This document shows positions 25,516 to 32,794 of a DNA stretch of 64,000 bases, one piece after another. Source of the stretch: an uncultured Clostridia bacterium (lineage in GTDB: Bacteria > Bacillota > Clostridia > Christensenellales > Aristaeellaceae); contig CAKUFG010000008.1 of the NCBI GenBank assembly GCA_934647235.1, positions 34,109-98,108 of the forward strand. Reading direction: 5' to 3'. A program made the position numbers and the translations under genes. The notes under the pieces are model-generated. The model did not search any database. It was given only the letters and a program-made list of their open reading frames with translations, and was not told the DNA's origin. Numbering within the stretch: position 1 is the first letter of the stretch; every line of letters starts with the position of its first letter.

Positions 25516-26481
25516 TCACTCGTTTGCTGCCTGCATCATTTCAAGCAGCGCGGCGGCGGGAATTTTCCACACCCCGCCCTCGCGGATCATCCGCAGCGGC
25601 CAGGCGGCGCAGGCAGACTCCGCGCCGTCGTCCCCGCGCAGGGTCAGATCCACGCACACCACGGCGCTCTGGCCGTCAGGCGATACGCAGCCCTCGCCCG
25701 CCTGGCAGGATAAAAGCGTTTGCGCCTTGGCCAGGCTGGCCGGGGCGATATCGGCGGCGGAAGCCCCGCGCGCGGCGATCCACTGGCTCAGGCTTTCCCA
25801 ATCGCGGGTCTGCCAGGCGGACAGCGCCAGCCGGGCTGAGGCCGCGGGCGTAGGCAGATAAGCCTCCTCGCGGGTGAGTGCGCCGCAGGGCAGCTCGCTG
25901 TCCGCAAGGAAATAGCTTTCCCGCAGCCGCATGGAGGCGCCCACATTGGATTCCGCCCGCACCAGCACCTGCACGGCGCGGTACTCGCCGCTTTCGGTCA
26001 GGGTGGCGCACAGGGCGGCCATGGCCAGACGGCGGCGCAGGATCGCCTGCTCGCGCGCCTGCCCGGACAGGGCTTCATCGGGATAGCGGTCGTAGAGCGC
26101 CTCGTTGAAGGTGACGTAGATCACCCCATCCTGCGCCTGGGTGGATAGCACCTGCGTGCCATCGGGAAACAGCGCGCTGCCGCCGCCCTCATGCGGGCCG
26201 TCCAGCAGCGCCGTCACCAGCGCCTTTTCGCGGCTTTCATTGGGCATCACGGCCAATTCGCGCGTTTCCTGCCGCAGCAGGGCGGAATCGCCATAGCGGA
26301 AATACAGCGTGGCGGTCTGCTCGCGCGCGGCCCCGGCCTCCGGCTCGGCGGACAGGGGCGTTTGCCCCTCGGGCGTGCTTTGCTGCAAGGCGGCGGGCGG
26401 CAGCTCGCCGCAGCCTGCCAGCAGCAGGCACAGGCTGGCAAGCAGCGCCAGCAAGCGCATTTTCTTTGCTTTCACGGTCAT
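25516..26481 (-). CDS. GerMN-domain lipoprotein, single domain
   Basis: This 321-aa protein has a lipoprotein signal ending LLLAGCGE (Cys near residue 24 from ATG 26481), a low-complexity linker, then a GerMN domain (about 60-170): ATLYFRYGDSALL, REKALVTALLDGP, GVIYVTFNEALYDRYP, RRRLAMAALCATLTE. A C-terminal domain (about 205-320) ends GGVWKIPAAALLEMM, resembling small NTF2-like modules that often follow. The ATG overlaps the DUF6062 stop (ATGA), and the next GerMN gene starts 11 bases downstream. Confidence 0.85.
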   Translation of the reverse strand: MTVKAKKMRLLALLASLCLLLAGCGELPPAALQQSTPEGQTPLSAEPEAGAAREQTATLYFRYGDSALLRQETRELAVMPNESREKALVTALLDGPHEGGGSALFPDGTQVLSTQAQDGVIYVTFNEALYDRYPDEALSGQAREQAILRRRLAMAALCATLTESGEYRAVQVLVRAESNVGASMRLRESYFLADSELPCGALTREEAYLPTPAASARLALSAWQTRDWESLSQWIAARGASAADIAPASLAKAQTLLSCQAGEGCVSPDGQSAVVCVDLTLRGDDGAESACAAWPLRMIREGGVWKIPAAALLEMMQAANE

Positions 26482-27254
26482 TTCTTGGCTCCCGGTTCCG
26501 CGCCCACGCACCAGCCGCGCAGCTTGGTCACGGCGCGCTCCAGCGCGTCGCGGCTGTTGTTCCAGGGCTTGTCGGCGTTGCGGTAATCAAATTTCAGGGT
26601 GAACCACTCCAGCTCGTCCGCCACGCGGGACAGGCTGTCGTCGGTCAGCTTTTCCATATCGGCGGCAAAATCCGCCTGCTCGCGGGCATTGAGCTGGCTG
26701 GCGGCCATGCGCAGCAGCAGCGCCGCATCCTTGAGGCATACGCCCTTGGACTGCTGAAACACCTGCCTGAAGGCCGCGTCGTTGGCATACAGATGCAGGA
26801 AGGTATAGGCATAGCGGTTCATGTTATCCTGGATGCTGTCGCACAGGATGCAGGAGGAGGTGAGCTTGTCCAGCCCGTCCGCCGCAGCCAGCAGCGCTTC
26901 CTTGCCGCCGCCCTTGCCCAGCGCGCGCTTGACCGCCGGCGCGCCCGCGCCCGCCCTGGCCCCCTGCGCGGCGGCGTCCAGCAGCTTATGCGCCTTGCCG
27001 GCCGTTTCCTTCAGATGGGTGTGCGTCATCAGCGCGTGGCCCAGACGATTCTGCTGGGCGTAAAGCAGCACATGGTGCCGCTGGCAAAAGCCCTTTTCGT
27101 TAACGCGCACGCGGGTATCGGGCTCCATCACCGAGCCGCCCAGAAACCGATCCACATCGGCCGCCTCGATGCTGCGGCGCAGCGCGCACAGCGGGCACTC
27201 GCCCTGCTGCTTGAGCGCATCCCACACGGGGATGGTATCGATATGATAACGCAT
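26478..27254 (-). CDS. DUF6062 family protein
   Basis: This 258-aa protein opens with MRYHIDTIPVWDALK then GECPLCALR, and has GFCQRHHVLLY, LTSSCILCDSI and GVCLKDAALLLRMAA further on. This CPLC...FCQRH...CILC pattern marks the DUF6062 family of Firmicutes, likely cysteine/histidine metal-binding and of unknown function. It is the first gene of an operon with two GerMN lipoproteins, so a link to the spore envelope is possible but unproven. The ATG at 27254 follows AGGAGGCACAGG. Confidence 0.88.
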   Translation of the reverse strand: MRYHIDTIPVWDALKQQGECPLCALRRSIEAADVDRFLGGSVMEPDTRVRVNEKGFCQRHHVLLYAQQNRLGHALMTHTHLKETAGKAHKLLDAAAQGARAGAGAPAVKRALGKGGGKEALLAAADGLDKLTSSCILCDSIQDNMNRYAYTFLHLYANDAAFRQVFQQSKGVCLKDAALLLRMAASQLNAREQADFAADMEKLTDDSLSRVADELEWFTLKFDYRNADKPWNNSRDALERAVTKLRGWCVGAEPGAKK

Positions 27255-27407
27255 GGATGCCTGTGCCTCCTGAAATGAAATGTTGGAAATGCTGTGCAGG
27301 AAAGGGCGGATCGCCCGCCATAGAATTTTCCTTTGAGGAAAAGGCTTTTATTGTTGTGCGATTGTTAAGCAGCGAGAGGATGCTGCTGCATTAGTGCAGT
27401 CAACAGA

Positions 27408-27568
27408 AACCTTCTCCTTGAGGAGAAGGTGGGCGGCTTTAGCCGCTCGGATGAGGTGTAGGCTACGAAGTAGCCGTTATGGTTGTTGCTATATAAGGTA
27501 ACGCCGCTGCGGCGGCTACACCTCACCACCGCCTACGGCGGAGCCTCTCCTCAAGGAGAAGCCTTTTG
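27408..27568. repeat. Hairpin-mosaic repeat of family A, copy A3
   Basis: End palindromes CCTTCTCCTTGAGGAGAAGG (left) and CTCTCCTCAAGGAGAAG (right) bracket hairpins GGGCGGCT-TTAG-CCGCTC, GGCTAC-GAA-GTAGCC, CGCCGC-TG-CGGCGG and CCGCC-TAC-GGCGG. It abuts element C3 on its right. A lone half-site (TTTTCCTTTGAGGAAAAGG) is at 27325-27343. Confidence 0.8.
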
Positions 27569-27569
27569 G

Positions 27570-27842
27570 GGCTATCAATTGCCAACTATCGCTAACCTCC
27601 ACGCCTGATTTGCGCACCCAACCACCGCCCCGTGGCACGCCGATGCAATCGGCGCAGGGCTGGCGAAGCCAGGCCAAGGGGGAAAGCGGGAAGCGAACGG
27701 AGGAAAGCTGGCTTTCATCCGGGCGGTTCAGGCTTTCTCCTGCCACGGGGCCTCAAGCAGCAGTGCCGCCTGCCAGTTTAAAACCAATAACTTTCACATC
27801 ACACACAGGTTCTTTGTTACTTTCTTTACTGAAGAAAGTAAC
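27570..27842 (-). repeat. Palindrome-led intergenic element, copy C3 (complete, reverse)
   Basis: The palindrome is at 27816-27842 (one mismatch). Read on the minus strand there follow AAAGAACCTG, a GGCGGCACTGC hairpin, the closing arm CCCCGTGGCA, inner stems, TGGC-TTC-GCCA, CGCCGAT-TGC-ATCGGCG, and the partner arm TGCCACGGGG. A spurious 76-codon frame starting MAGESLNRPDES crosses it. Together with A3 it fills the 686-base gap before the SPOR gene. Confidence 0.88.
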
Positions 27843-27940
27843 GTCCTTCCCCGCCTCAAAAACAACCGCCCTATTCTACCACAATCGGCGGTATTTGCGC
27901 AACCGCACGTGCATATGCTGATATGCAAGGAGGGATGAGC

Positions 27941-28777
27941 ATGCGCGCGGATCGTCTGCAAACCAACATCTATCCAATCTCCCACCGCCCGGCGCGCGCC
28001 GCGCTGTGCCTGCTACTGGGCGCGGGCATTCTGGCGCTGGCCGTATATCTGCAGCTGGGGCGCGGTGGCAGCCTGCCCTTTTCGCTTGGCAGCCCGGCCA
28101 CCGCCGCGCCGTCGCACGCCACGCCCGCCCCCAAGCGCGCCGAGGACGAAATCACCCTGGCCGCGCATACCTGGTACGCCCTGCAATTGGGCGCGTTTAC
28201 CCAGGAGGGCTCGGCGCGTCAGCTGGCGCAGGAATATATCGCACGCGGCGCGGCAGGCTATGTGCAGCAGCAGGATACCACCTACCGCGTGCTGGCCGCC
28301 GCCTATCCCACCCGCGCCGAGGCGCAGGCCGTGCAGACGCGCCTGAGCGCCCAGAACGTGAGCGTGTACATCCATCCCTTCACACAGCCCGAGCTGTCCC
28401 TGCGCGCCCAGGGCAGCGCCGCCCAGGTGGAGGCCGTGCGCGAAACGCTGGCATATCTGGACGCGCTGGCCGATAAGCTGGGCACGCTCTCCTGCGCGCT
28501 GGACGCGCACGATCTGGACGACGCAGCCGCCCGCAGCGCCCTACAATCCGAGGGCAGCACCTGCGCGGGGCTGAAAAAGCAGCTGCTCAGCGCCTTTGAC
28601 GGCGAGCTGCCCGAGCTGCTCTCCCAGCCCGCCGTGCTGCTGGATTGTATCTGCGCTGAATCCGACGCGCTGCAAAAAGAAACAAGCGCCGCGCGGACGG
28701 GCGCGGCGCTCAAGCGCTGCCAGCTGGCAGCCGCCGTGGGCATGATGGATTTTGCAGCCGCGCTGCAGGGGCGTTAA
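27941..28777 (+). CDS. Membrane-anchored SPOR-domain protein
   Basis: This 278-aa protein has a short cytoplasmic N-terminus, one membrane segment (about residues 19-38), a low-complexity linker, and a SPOR domain (about 75-150): WYALQLGAFTQEGSARQLAQ, then TYRVLAAAYPTRAEAQAVQ and VSVYIHPF. SPOR domains bind denuded peptidoglycan glycan strands at division or engulfment septa. The helical C-terminal part is unassigned. ATG 27941 is chosen because AAGGAGGG (27927-27934) is 6 bases upstream. Its last four bases overlap the convergent membrane-protein gene. Confidence 0.85.
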   Translation: MRADRLQTNIYPISHRPARAALCLLLGAGILALAVYLQLGRGGSLPFSLGSPATAAPSHATPAPKRAEDEITLAAHTWYALQLGAFTQEGSARQLAQEYIARGAAGYVQQQDTTYRVLAAAYPTRAEAQAVQTRLSAQNVSVYIHPFTQPELSLRAQGSAAQVEAVRETLAYLDALADKLGTLSCALDAHDLDDAAARSALQSEGSTCAGLKKQLLSAFDGELPELLSQPAVLLDCICAESDALQKETSAARTGAALKRCQLAAAVGMMDFAAALQGR

Positions 28778-29862
28778 TTGCGCTTGGGCGCGTTGCAGTT
28801 TGCGCAGGGATTGAGCTTTTTGTATGCTTCCTCATCCCGCTGCGAATACAGGAACGAGCCCTTGAGCGGCAGGTACTTGTTGTCAATGATCGAGCAGTTC
28901 TGATCGGCGTGATAATAGGAGCCGCCGTCCGGATTGTAGTAGAGCACCTTATTGGGGTCGGGGCTGGCAGTGGGCGCCACGGTGTAAACGGGGGCGGCGC
29001 TGGCTTCCACCTTGACCTCGGTGGCGGAGGACAGCGACGCGGGATCGACATACCACACGCCGTTTACACGCAGCATCAGCACCTCGTAGCGGTAGTTTTT
29101 CTGCGTGCCGTTGGCGCGGTCCATCAGCGCCTCCATGGTGATGGTGCGCGAGTCGTCCGAATCGCTGCCCGCCACGTTGACGATGTTGAAACTCAGCGGC
29201 GTGTTTACGCCGCGGATGTTGAAGATCTCGCGCAGGGGGATTTTCTGGGCGTTGACCCAGGAGGGCGTGCAGCAGGCCAGCATGCCGTTGTCATCCTGGC
29301 TCATCCAGCTGTTCATAAAGGTTTCCAGGCGGCTCTGCGCCTCCGAGCGCGAATCGGGCGTAGGCGCGGCGCTGACGCTGCTGCTGGGCCGCGCGGCCTC
29401 CACGCTGCCTGCAAACGCGCCCACATCGCTGGCCGTCACATTGCTGCCAAACAGCGCGCTGTAATCGATACCGCCGCCCTGGGCCGGGTTTTCGCTCTGC
29501 CCGGCGATGGGGTGGGTGAACCACAGCGCCGCAGCCAGGGATACGATCATCAGGGCGGTGTAGATCAGCGTCATGGTGGTGCGCGCCTGGGGCACAAAAG
29601 CGTGCCCCAGCCACATGATCAGCAGCGCCAGCGCGGCCAGGGCCAGAAAGGCCCAGTGCAGCTCGGTATAGCGCAGGATCAGCGCAATCACAAACAGCGC
29701 GGGCAGCAGCAGGCTCATGATCACCTGCAGGCCCACAAACGTGCGCTGCCGGGGCTGACGCGGCCTGTGCTCGGGCGGAACCTGAAACCCGCCGCCTGAG
29801 GAGCGGCTGTGCTTTAGTCCATATAATGGTGAGGATGAATACTTCTGTCGGTTTTCGCTCAT
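28774..29862 (-). CDS. Three-pass membrane protein with cysteine-bearing extracytoplasmic tail
   Basis: This 362-aa protein has a cytoplasmic N-terminus (about 1-40), three membrane segments (about 43-64, 70-90 and 97-117), an alanine/serine-rich linker, and an NTF2-like region (SRLETFMNSWMSQDDNGMLACC through VNGVWYVDP). The C-terminal tail has YHADQNCSIIDNKYLPLKG and NPCANCNAP, a Tyr-His...Cys...CXXC arrangement like small Ada-type metal-binding motifs fused to secreted Firmicute proteins. ATG 29862 follows GGAGGAGG. The function is unknown. Confidence 0.75.
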   Translation of the reverse strand: MSENRQKYSSSPLYGLKHSRSSGGGFQVPPEHRPRQPRQRTFVGLQVIMSLLLPALFVIALILRYTELHWAFLALAALALLIMWLGHAFVPQARTTMTLIYTALMIVSLAAALWFTHPIAGQSENPAQGGGIDYSALFGSNVTASDVGAFAGSVEAARPSSSVSAAPTPDSRSEAQSRLETFMNSWMSQDDNGMLACCTPSWVNAQKIPLREIFNIRGVNTPLSFNIVNVAGSDSDDSRTITMEALMDRANGTQKNYRYEVLMLRVNGVWYVDPASLSSATEVKVEASAAPVYTVAPTASPDPNKVLYYNPDGGSYYHADQNCSIIDNKYLPLKGSFLYSQRDEEAYKKLNPCANCNAPKRN

Positions 29863-29900
29863 TCGTCCTCCTCCTTCCAAAGTACATGATTGCTCAATAT

Positions 29901-29928
29901 ATTATAACACATTTGTAACAAAAGTAAA
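29901..29928 (-). promoter_or_regulatory. Promoter for the three-pass membrane protein
   Basis: On the minus strand TTTACT (29928-29923) and TATAAT (29906-29901) are 16 bases apart, about 40 bases before the ATG at 29862, in an AT-rich patch. Confidence 0.55.
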
Positions 29929-30022
29929 CAATAAATTAGCGTGAAGCTGGCGGTACTTGTACCGGCCGCAGCGGCTGTGGGGACAAACAACCGCATTTCC
30001 GGCTAAAATGCAGGCGCGCGCA

Positions 30023-30057
30023 TAAAACGCCCCCTCATCCGCAGGGACGAAGGGGCG
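30023..30057 (-). terminator. Terminator after the LRR gene
   Basis: Read on the minus strand, arms CGCCCC and GGGGCG with further partial pairing are followed by TTTTAT. It lies about 23 bases beyond the LRR stop. Confidence 0.75.
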
Positions 30058-30079
30058 AAGGATATGCTTGGTTTGATAA

Positions 30080-31015
30080 TCAATAGGAATGATCCTTGCG
30101 CAGGTAGATCTTCTGGCTGTCGTCCAGCACGGTGTCAAAGCTGATATACTCGCCGGAGAAGAACATGGCCTTGATGATTTCATAGCGCGGATGCGTGCGC
30201 CAGCCGCCCTCGGTGGGGTACTTGGTGGTAAAGTTGTAGGAGTCCAGCGTATCGCCCTTTTCGGCCAGGTAGGCGTTGACGGCGTCCTTGGTCAGCTCGT
30301 CAATATCGCCCATCCACACGCGCTGCAGGTTGGGCATGGAGGCGACGATGGACAGATCGCTCACGTGGGTGTTGCACAGGTTCAGGTCAATCAGCGTTTC
30401 CTTGCCGGCCAGGCAGGAGATGTCCTTTACCTTGTTGTTGAACATTTCCAGATATTCCAGCGGCTTGTCGGCCAAGGGGGAGATATCGGTGATGCGGTTG
30501 TCCGACAGGATCAGCACCCGCAGGTCCTTGAGCGGCTCGATCCAGTCGATATCGAAGATCCAGTTGTGGCCCAGGTCGAGGGCCTTGAGCTCCGTGGCGT
30601 ACTGCAGCACGGCCACCTGATAGCCCTCCAGACGCTTGGAGTTGGTCTGGTGCAGGGTGGAAAATGCCGTCGCATCCGTGCGGCAGGTGTAATCGGCGCG
30701 GGGGAACTTAAGCGTCCAGACGACCTTTACGCCCTTTTCGGCCCAGCGGGTGCGCAGATCGGCCAGCGTTTCGTTATCCAGGCCGCTCTGATTCTGCGTG
30801 CCGAACTCGATATAATTGAGATTCGGCATCTGCGCCATGGCTTCTTCCAAAGCGGGCAGGGAGGTGATTTTCACCTTCGTCAGATCCAGCCGTTCCAGCG
30901 ATGCGTCGTATTGCGTTTTTTCAATCGTCACCATGGCCGCGCCCTCGGCAAACACGGGCAGCGCGGGGCACAGCGTCATCATCAGGCACAGCAGCAGTGC
31001 AAGCGTTTTTTTCAT
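30080..31015 (-). CDS. Secreted leucine-rich-repeat protein
   Basis: This 311-aa protein has a signal peptide (MKKTLALLLCLMMTLCPALPVFA, quoted as its core, cleaved near residue 23) and LRR units of the bacterial LxxLxLxxNxIxDIxPL type: LKALDLGHNWIFDIDWIEPL, LRVLILSDNRITDISPLAD, LEYLEMFNNKVKDISCLAG, LIDLNLCNTHVSDLSIVAS. Such proteins are exported binding proteins. The C-terminal region (about 250-311) ends SFDTVLDDSQKIYLRKD. It has its own promoter and terminator, so it is a single-gene unit. Confidence 0.88.
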   Translation of the reverse strand: MKKTLALLLCLMMTLCPALPVFAEGAAMVTIEKTQYDASLERLDLTKVKITSLPALEEAMAQMPNLNYIEFGTQNQSGLDNETLADLRTRWAEKGVKVVWTLKFPRADYTCRTDATAFSTLHQTNSKRLEGYQVAVLQYATELKALDLGHNWIFDIDWIEPLKDLRVLILSDNRITDISPLADKPLEYLEMFNNKVKDISCLAGKETLIDLNLCNTHVSDLSIVASMPNLQRVWMGDIDELTKDAVNAYLAEKGDTLDSYNFTTKYPTEGGWRTHPRYEIIKAMFFSGEYISFDTVLDDSQKIYLRKDHSY

Positions 31016-31049
31016 CGGAATCCGAACTCCTTCTCCATTTTACCTTAAA

Positions 31050-31079
31050 ATTTTACTACACTTATCCGCGCGTTGTCAA
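31050..31079 (-). promoter_or_regulatory. Promoter of the LRR gene
   Basis: On the minus strand TTGACA (31079-31074) and TAAAAT (31055-31050) are separated by 18 bases, 35 bases before the start codon. Confidence 0.7.
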
Positions 31080-31120
31080 CAAATTGGCAGCGGCAGGGCG
31101 GTATTTTACAATATGGACGG

Positions 31121-31150
31121 TTGACAGGCGCGTTTGGTTCTTTTTATAAT
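31121..31150 (+). promoter_or_regulatory. Sigma-A promoter of aroD
   Basis: Consensus TTGACA (31121-31126) and TATAAT (31145-31150) are 18 bases apart. GAAGGGAGG and the start codon follow about 20-37 bases on. Confidence 0.85.
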
Positions 31151-31186
31151 TTACATTAAAGAAAAATGCTGAAGGGAGGCGCAGCC

Positions 31187-31858
31187 ATGCGCATTGCCGT
31201 GCCCATGCTGGGAAAGGAGCCGGACGTGCTTCTGCGCCAGGCGCGGGCGATTGCCGCGCATCCCGGCGCGGATATGGCCGAGTGGCGCGCCGACGCGCTG
31301 GGGCAGGCGCTTACGGAGGAGAGCGTCCGCGCCATAACGCCCGTCTTGCTGCGCGCGCTGGCGGGGAAGCCGCTGATTTTTACCCTGCGGACGGAGGGCG
31401 GCCCGGCGCGCGCGGATTATGCGGCGCTGCTGCTGGCTGCGGCCCGGTGCGGCGCGCCCTGGATCGATGCGGAGGCGCTGCGCTGTCCCGACGCGGCAGG
31501 GCTGATTGCCGCCCTGCATGCCCAGGACTGCCGGGTGATCGCCTCGCGCCATGATTTTGCCGGCACGCCCGAGCTGCCGGCGCTGCTCGAACAGGCCGAG
31601 GCGCTGCGCCAATCGGGCGCGGATATGATCAAGCTGGCCGTGACAGTGCATGAGGAGGCGGATATCGCAGCCGCCCGCACACTGTGCGAACGCCTGCGTG
31701 AATGGAAGATGGATTACGCCGTTATCCCCATGGGGGAGGCGGGGCGCAAGGCCCGCCTGCAGGCGCGGGACTGGGGCTGCGCGCTGACCTTCGGCTGTCT
31801 GGATTGCCCCTCCGCGCCCGGTCAGGCGACGCTGGAGCAGCTGCTGCAGTGCAAATGA
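31187..31858 (+). CDS. aroD: 3-dehydroquinate dehydratase, type I
   Basis: This 223-aa class I dehydroquinase converts 3-dehydroquinate to 3-dehydroshikimate in the shikimate pathway. It has the EWRAD motif at residues 32-36, the catalytic histidine in ASRHDF near 121, and the Schiff-base lysine in MIKLAVTV near 148, followed by LTFGCL for phosphate/carboxylate binding. The length is slightly short but all key residues are present. ATG 31187 has AGGGAGG 7 bases upstream; an ATG at 31166 lies before that site. No other shikimate gene is near. Confidence 0.92.
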   Translation: MRIAVPMLGKEPDVLLRQARAIAAHPGADMAEWRADALGQALTEESVRAITPVLLRALAGKPLIFTLRTEGGPARADYAALLLAAARCGAPWIDAEALRCPDAAGLIAALHAQDCRVIASRHDFAGTPELPALLEQAEALRQSGADMIKLAVTVHEEADIAAARTLCERLREWKMDYAVIPMGEAGRKARLQARDWGCALTFGCLDCPSAPGQATLEQLLQCK

Positions 31859-31868
31859 ATCGCTGCAC

Positions 31869-31897
31869 TTGCTCACCTTTGACAGCCGTGCTATAAT
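31869..31897 (+). promoter_or_regulatory. Possible promoter of the secreted 160-aa protein
   Basis: TATAAT at 31892-31897 has TTGCTC 17 bases upstream (31869-31874). An apparent TTGACA at 31879 is only 7 bases from this -10 and cannot pair with it. Confidence 0.5.
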
Positions 31898-31945
31898 GGT
31901 ATTGTCCCTGAGAAGGGGATAATACATAAAAAGGAAGATAAAATC

Positions 31946-32428
31946 ATGAAAAAGCTGATTGCCCTGCTGCTGTGCGCCGCGATGCTGTGCACCGTCTCCG
32001 CCGCCTTTGCCGAAGCGCCCGATACCTATACCAGCGCTTCCGTGGCCGATTATTATGGCGCGGCTGGCCTGACCGGCGACGATCTGATGAACGCCATCAA
32101 TTCCTTCTCCGGCTTCTATCTGGTGTGCACCACCAATCCCGATGGCAGCGCCAACGCGGGCTATTTCATCTATGGCTGCGTGAAGCACGAGGATAAGTAC
32201 TACCTGAAGATGGGCTTGGCCGCCAACCAGTCCAAGCTGAACCTGGAAACCAACGGCAAGGGCCTGGCCGTGTACGCCGCCGTGCCCGGTGATAAGCCCT
32301 ACGCCACCGCCGGCGCGCGCATGGAGTTTACCGTGGTAACGGACGCCGAACTGCTGACCGCGCTGGGCGTGGAAGCGGGCGGCTCCTCGATCATGTGCGA
32401 GGTGACCAGTATTCGTCCGCTGGGCTAA
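31946..32428 (+). CDS. Secreted protein of unknown function (split-barrel flavin-oxidase-like), 160 aa
   Basis: A signal peptide (MKKLIALLLCAAMLC, cleaved after AFA near residue 22) precedes a compact beta-rich domain. Segments FYLVCTTNPDGSANAGYFIYG, YYLKMGLAANQSKLNLETNG and AGARMEFTVVTDAELLTALG look like the split-barrel fold of pyridoxamine-oxidase or flavin-reductase-like proteins. I see no conserved FMN-binding residues that would settle it. It is a single-gene unit between a promoter and a terminator. Confidence 0.65.
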   Translation: MKKLIALLLCAAMLCTVSAAFAEAPDTYTSASVADYYGAAGLTGDDLMNAINSFSGFYLVCTTNPDGSANAGYFIYGCVKHEDKYYLKMGLAANQSKLNLETNGKGLAVYAAVPGDKPYATAGARMEFTVVTDAELLTALGVEAGGSSIMCEVTSIRPLG

Positions 32429-32451
32429 AGGCTGATTTACGTGTTTGTGGG

Positions 32452-32480
32452 GCGCGCCGGGAAACCGGCGCGCCTTTCAT
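32452..32480 (+). terminator. Terminator after the secreted 160-aa protein
   Basis: Perfect 10-base arms GGCGCGCCGG and CCGGCGCGCC around a GAAA loop are followed by TTTCATTT. Confidence 0.85.
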
Positions 32481-32519
32481 TTGCATTCGCTAAAAGCCGT
32501 GTTGAGCTATAATACATAG

Positions 32520-32747
32520 GGAACACGGAAGCAAAGAAAAAGAGAACTCATGCGGTAAGATAGTAGTTCCACCAAACCAGCCACCACAGAGGAGTTCTCC
32601 ATGGATAGGATAACACAAAAAGCGTACTATTGTCAACGAGTATTGAAATATGCGGCGAAGCACGGATATCTTTTGCGAAAAAATCTTTTCCTCCCCCTTG
32701 ACAATTCCTGCAAAGCGCATATAATATCAATCGAAGGTCAAAGTTAG
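32520..32747 (+). pseudogene. Transposase 5' relic upstream of clpB
   Basis: A GGAG site precedes ATG 32601, which opens MDRITQKAYYCQRVLKYAAKHG. This strongly resembles the N-terminus of IS481/IS3-like Clostridial transposases (MDKITQEAYYRQR-type). After about 22 codons similarity stops and the frame runs meaninglessly through the clpB promoter to a TAG at 32745-32747. The upstream AT-rich 80 bases (32520-32600) are probably the insertion-sequence leader. The rest of the transposase is absent, so this is a remnant. Family assignment is from memory of the motif and needs a search. Confidence 0.5.
32698..32725 (+). promoter_or_regulatory. Sigma-A promoter of clpB
   Basis: TTGACA (32698-32703) and TATAAT (32720-32725) are 16 bases apart. 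The CtsR-type operator begins 10 bases further downstream. Confidence 0.85.
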
Positions 32748-32752
32748 TCAAA
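32736..32752 (+). promoter_or_regulatory. CtsR operator at clpB
   Basis: GGTCAAA-GTT-AGTCAAA is the direct heptad repeat with 3-base spacing recognised by the class III heat-shock repressor CtsR in Firmicutes. Its place overlapping the start of transcription predicts repression that is relieved by heat. The ctsR gene is not in the window. Confidence 0.85.
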
Positions 32753-32794
32753 CTTTTGATCTTCCTGATTCCTCGATGAAAGGATGAATGCACT

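Noticed and set aside
31879..31897. TTGACA close to TATAAT before the secreted 160-aa gene
   Set aside because: They are only 7 bases apart, so they cannot be the -35 and -10 of one sigma-A promoter.
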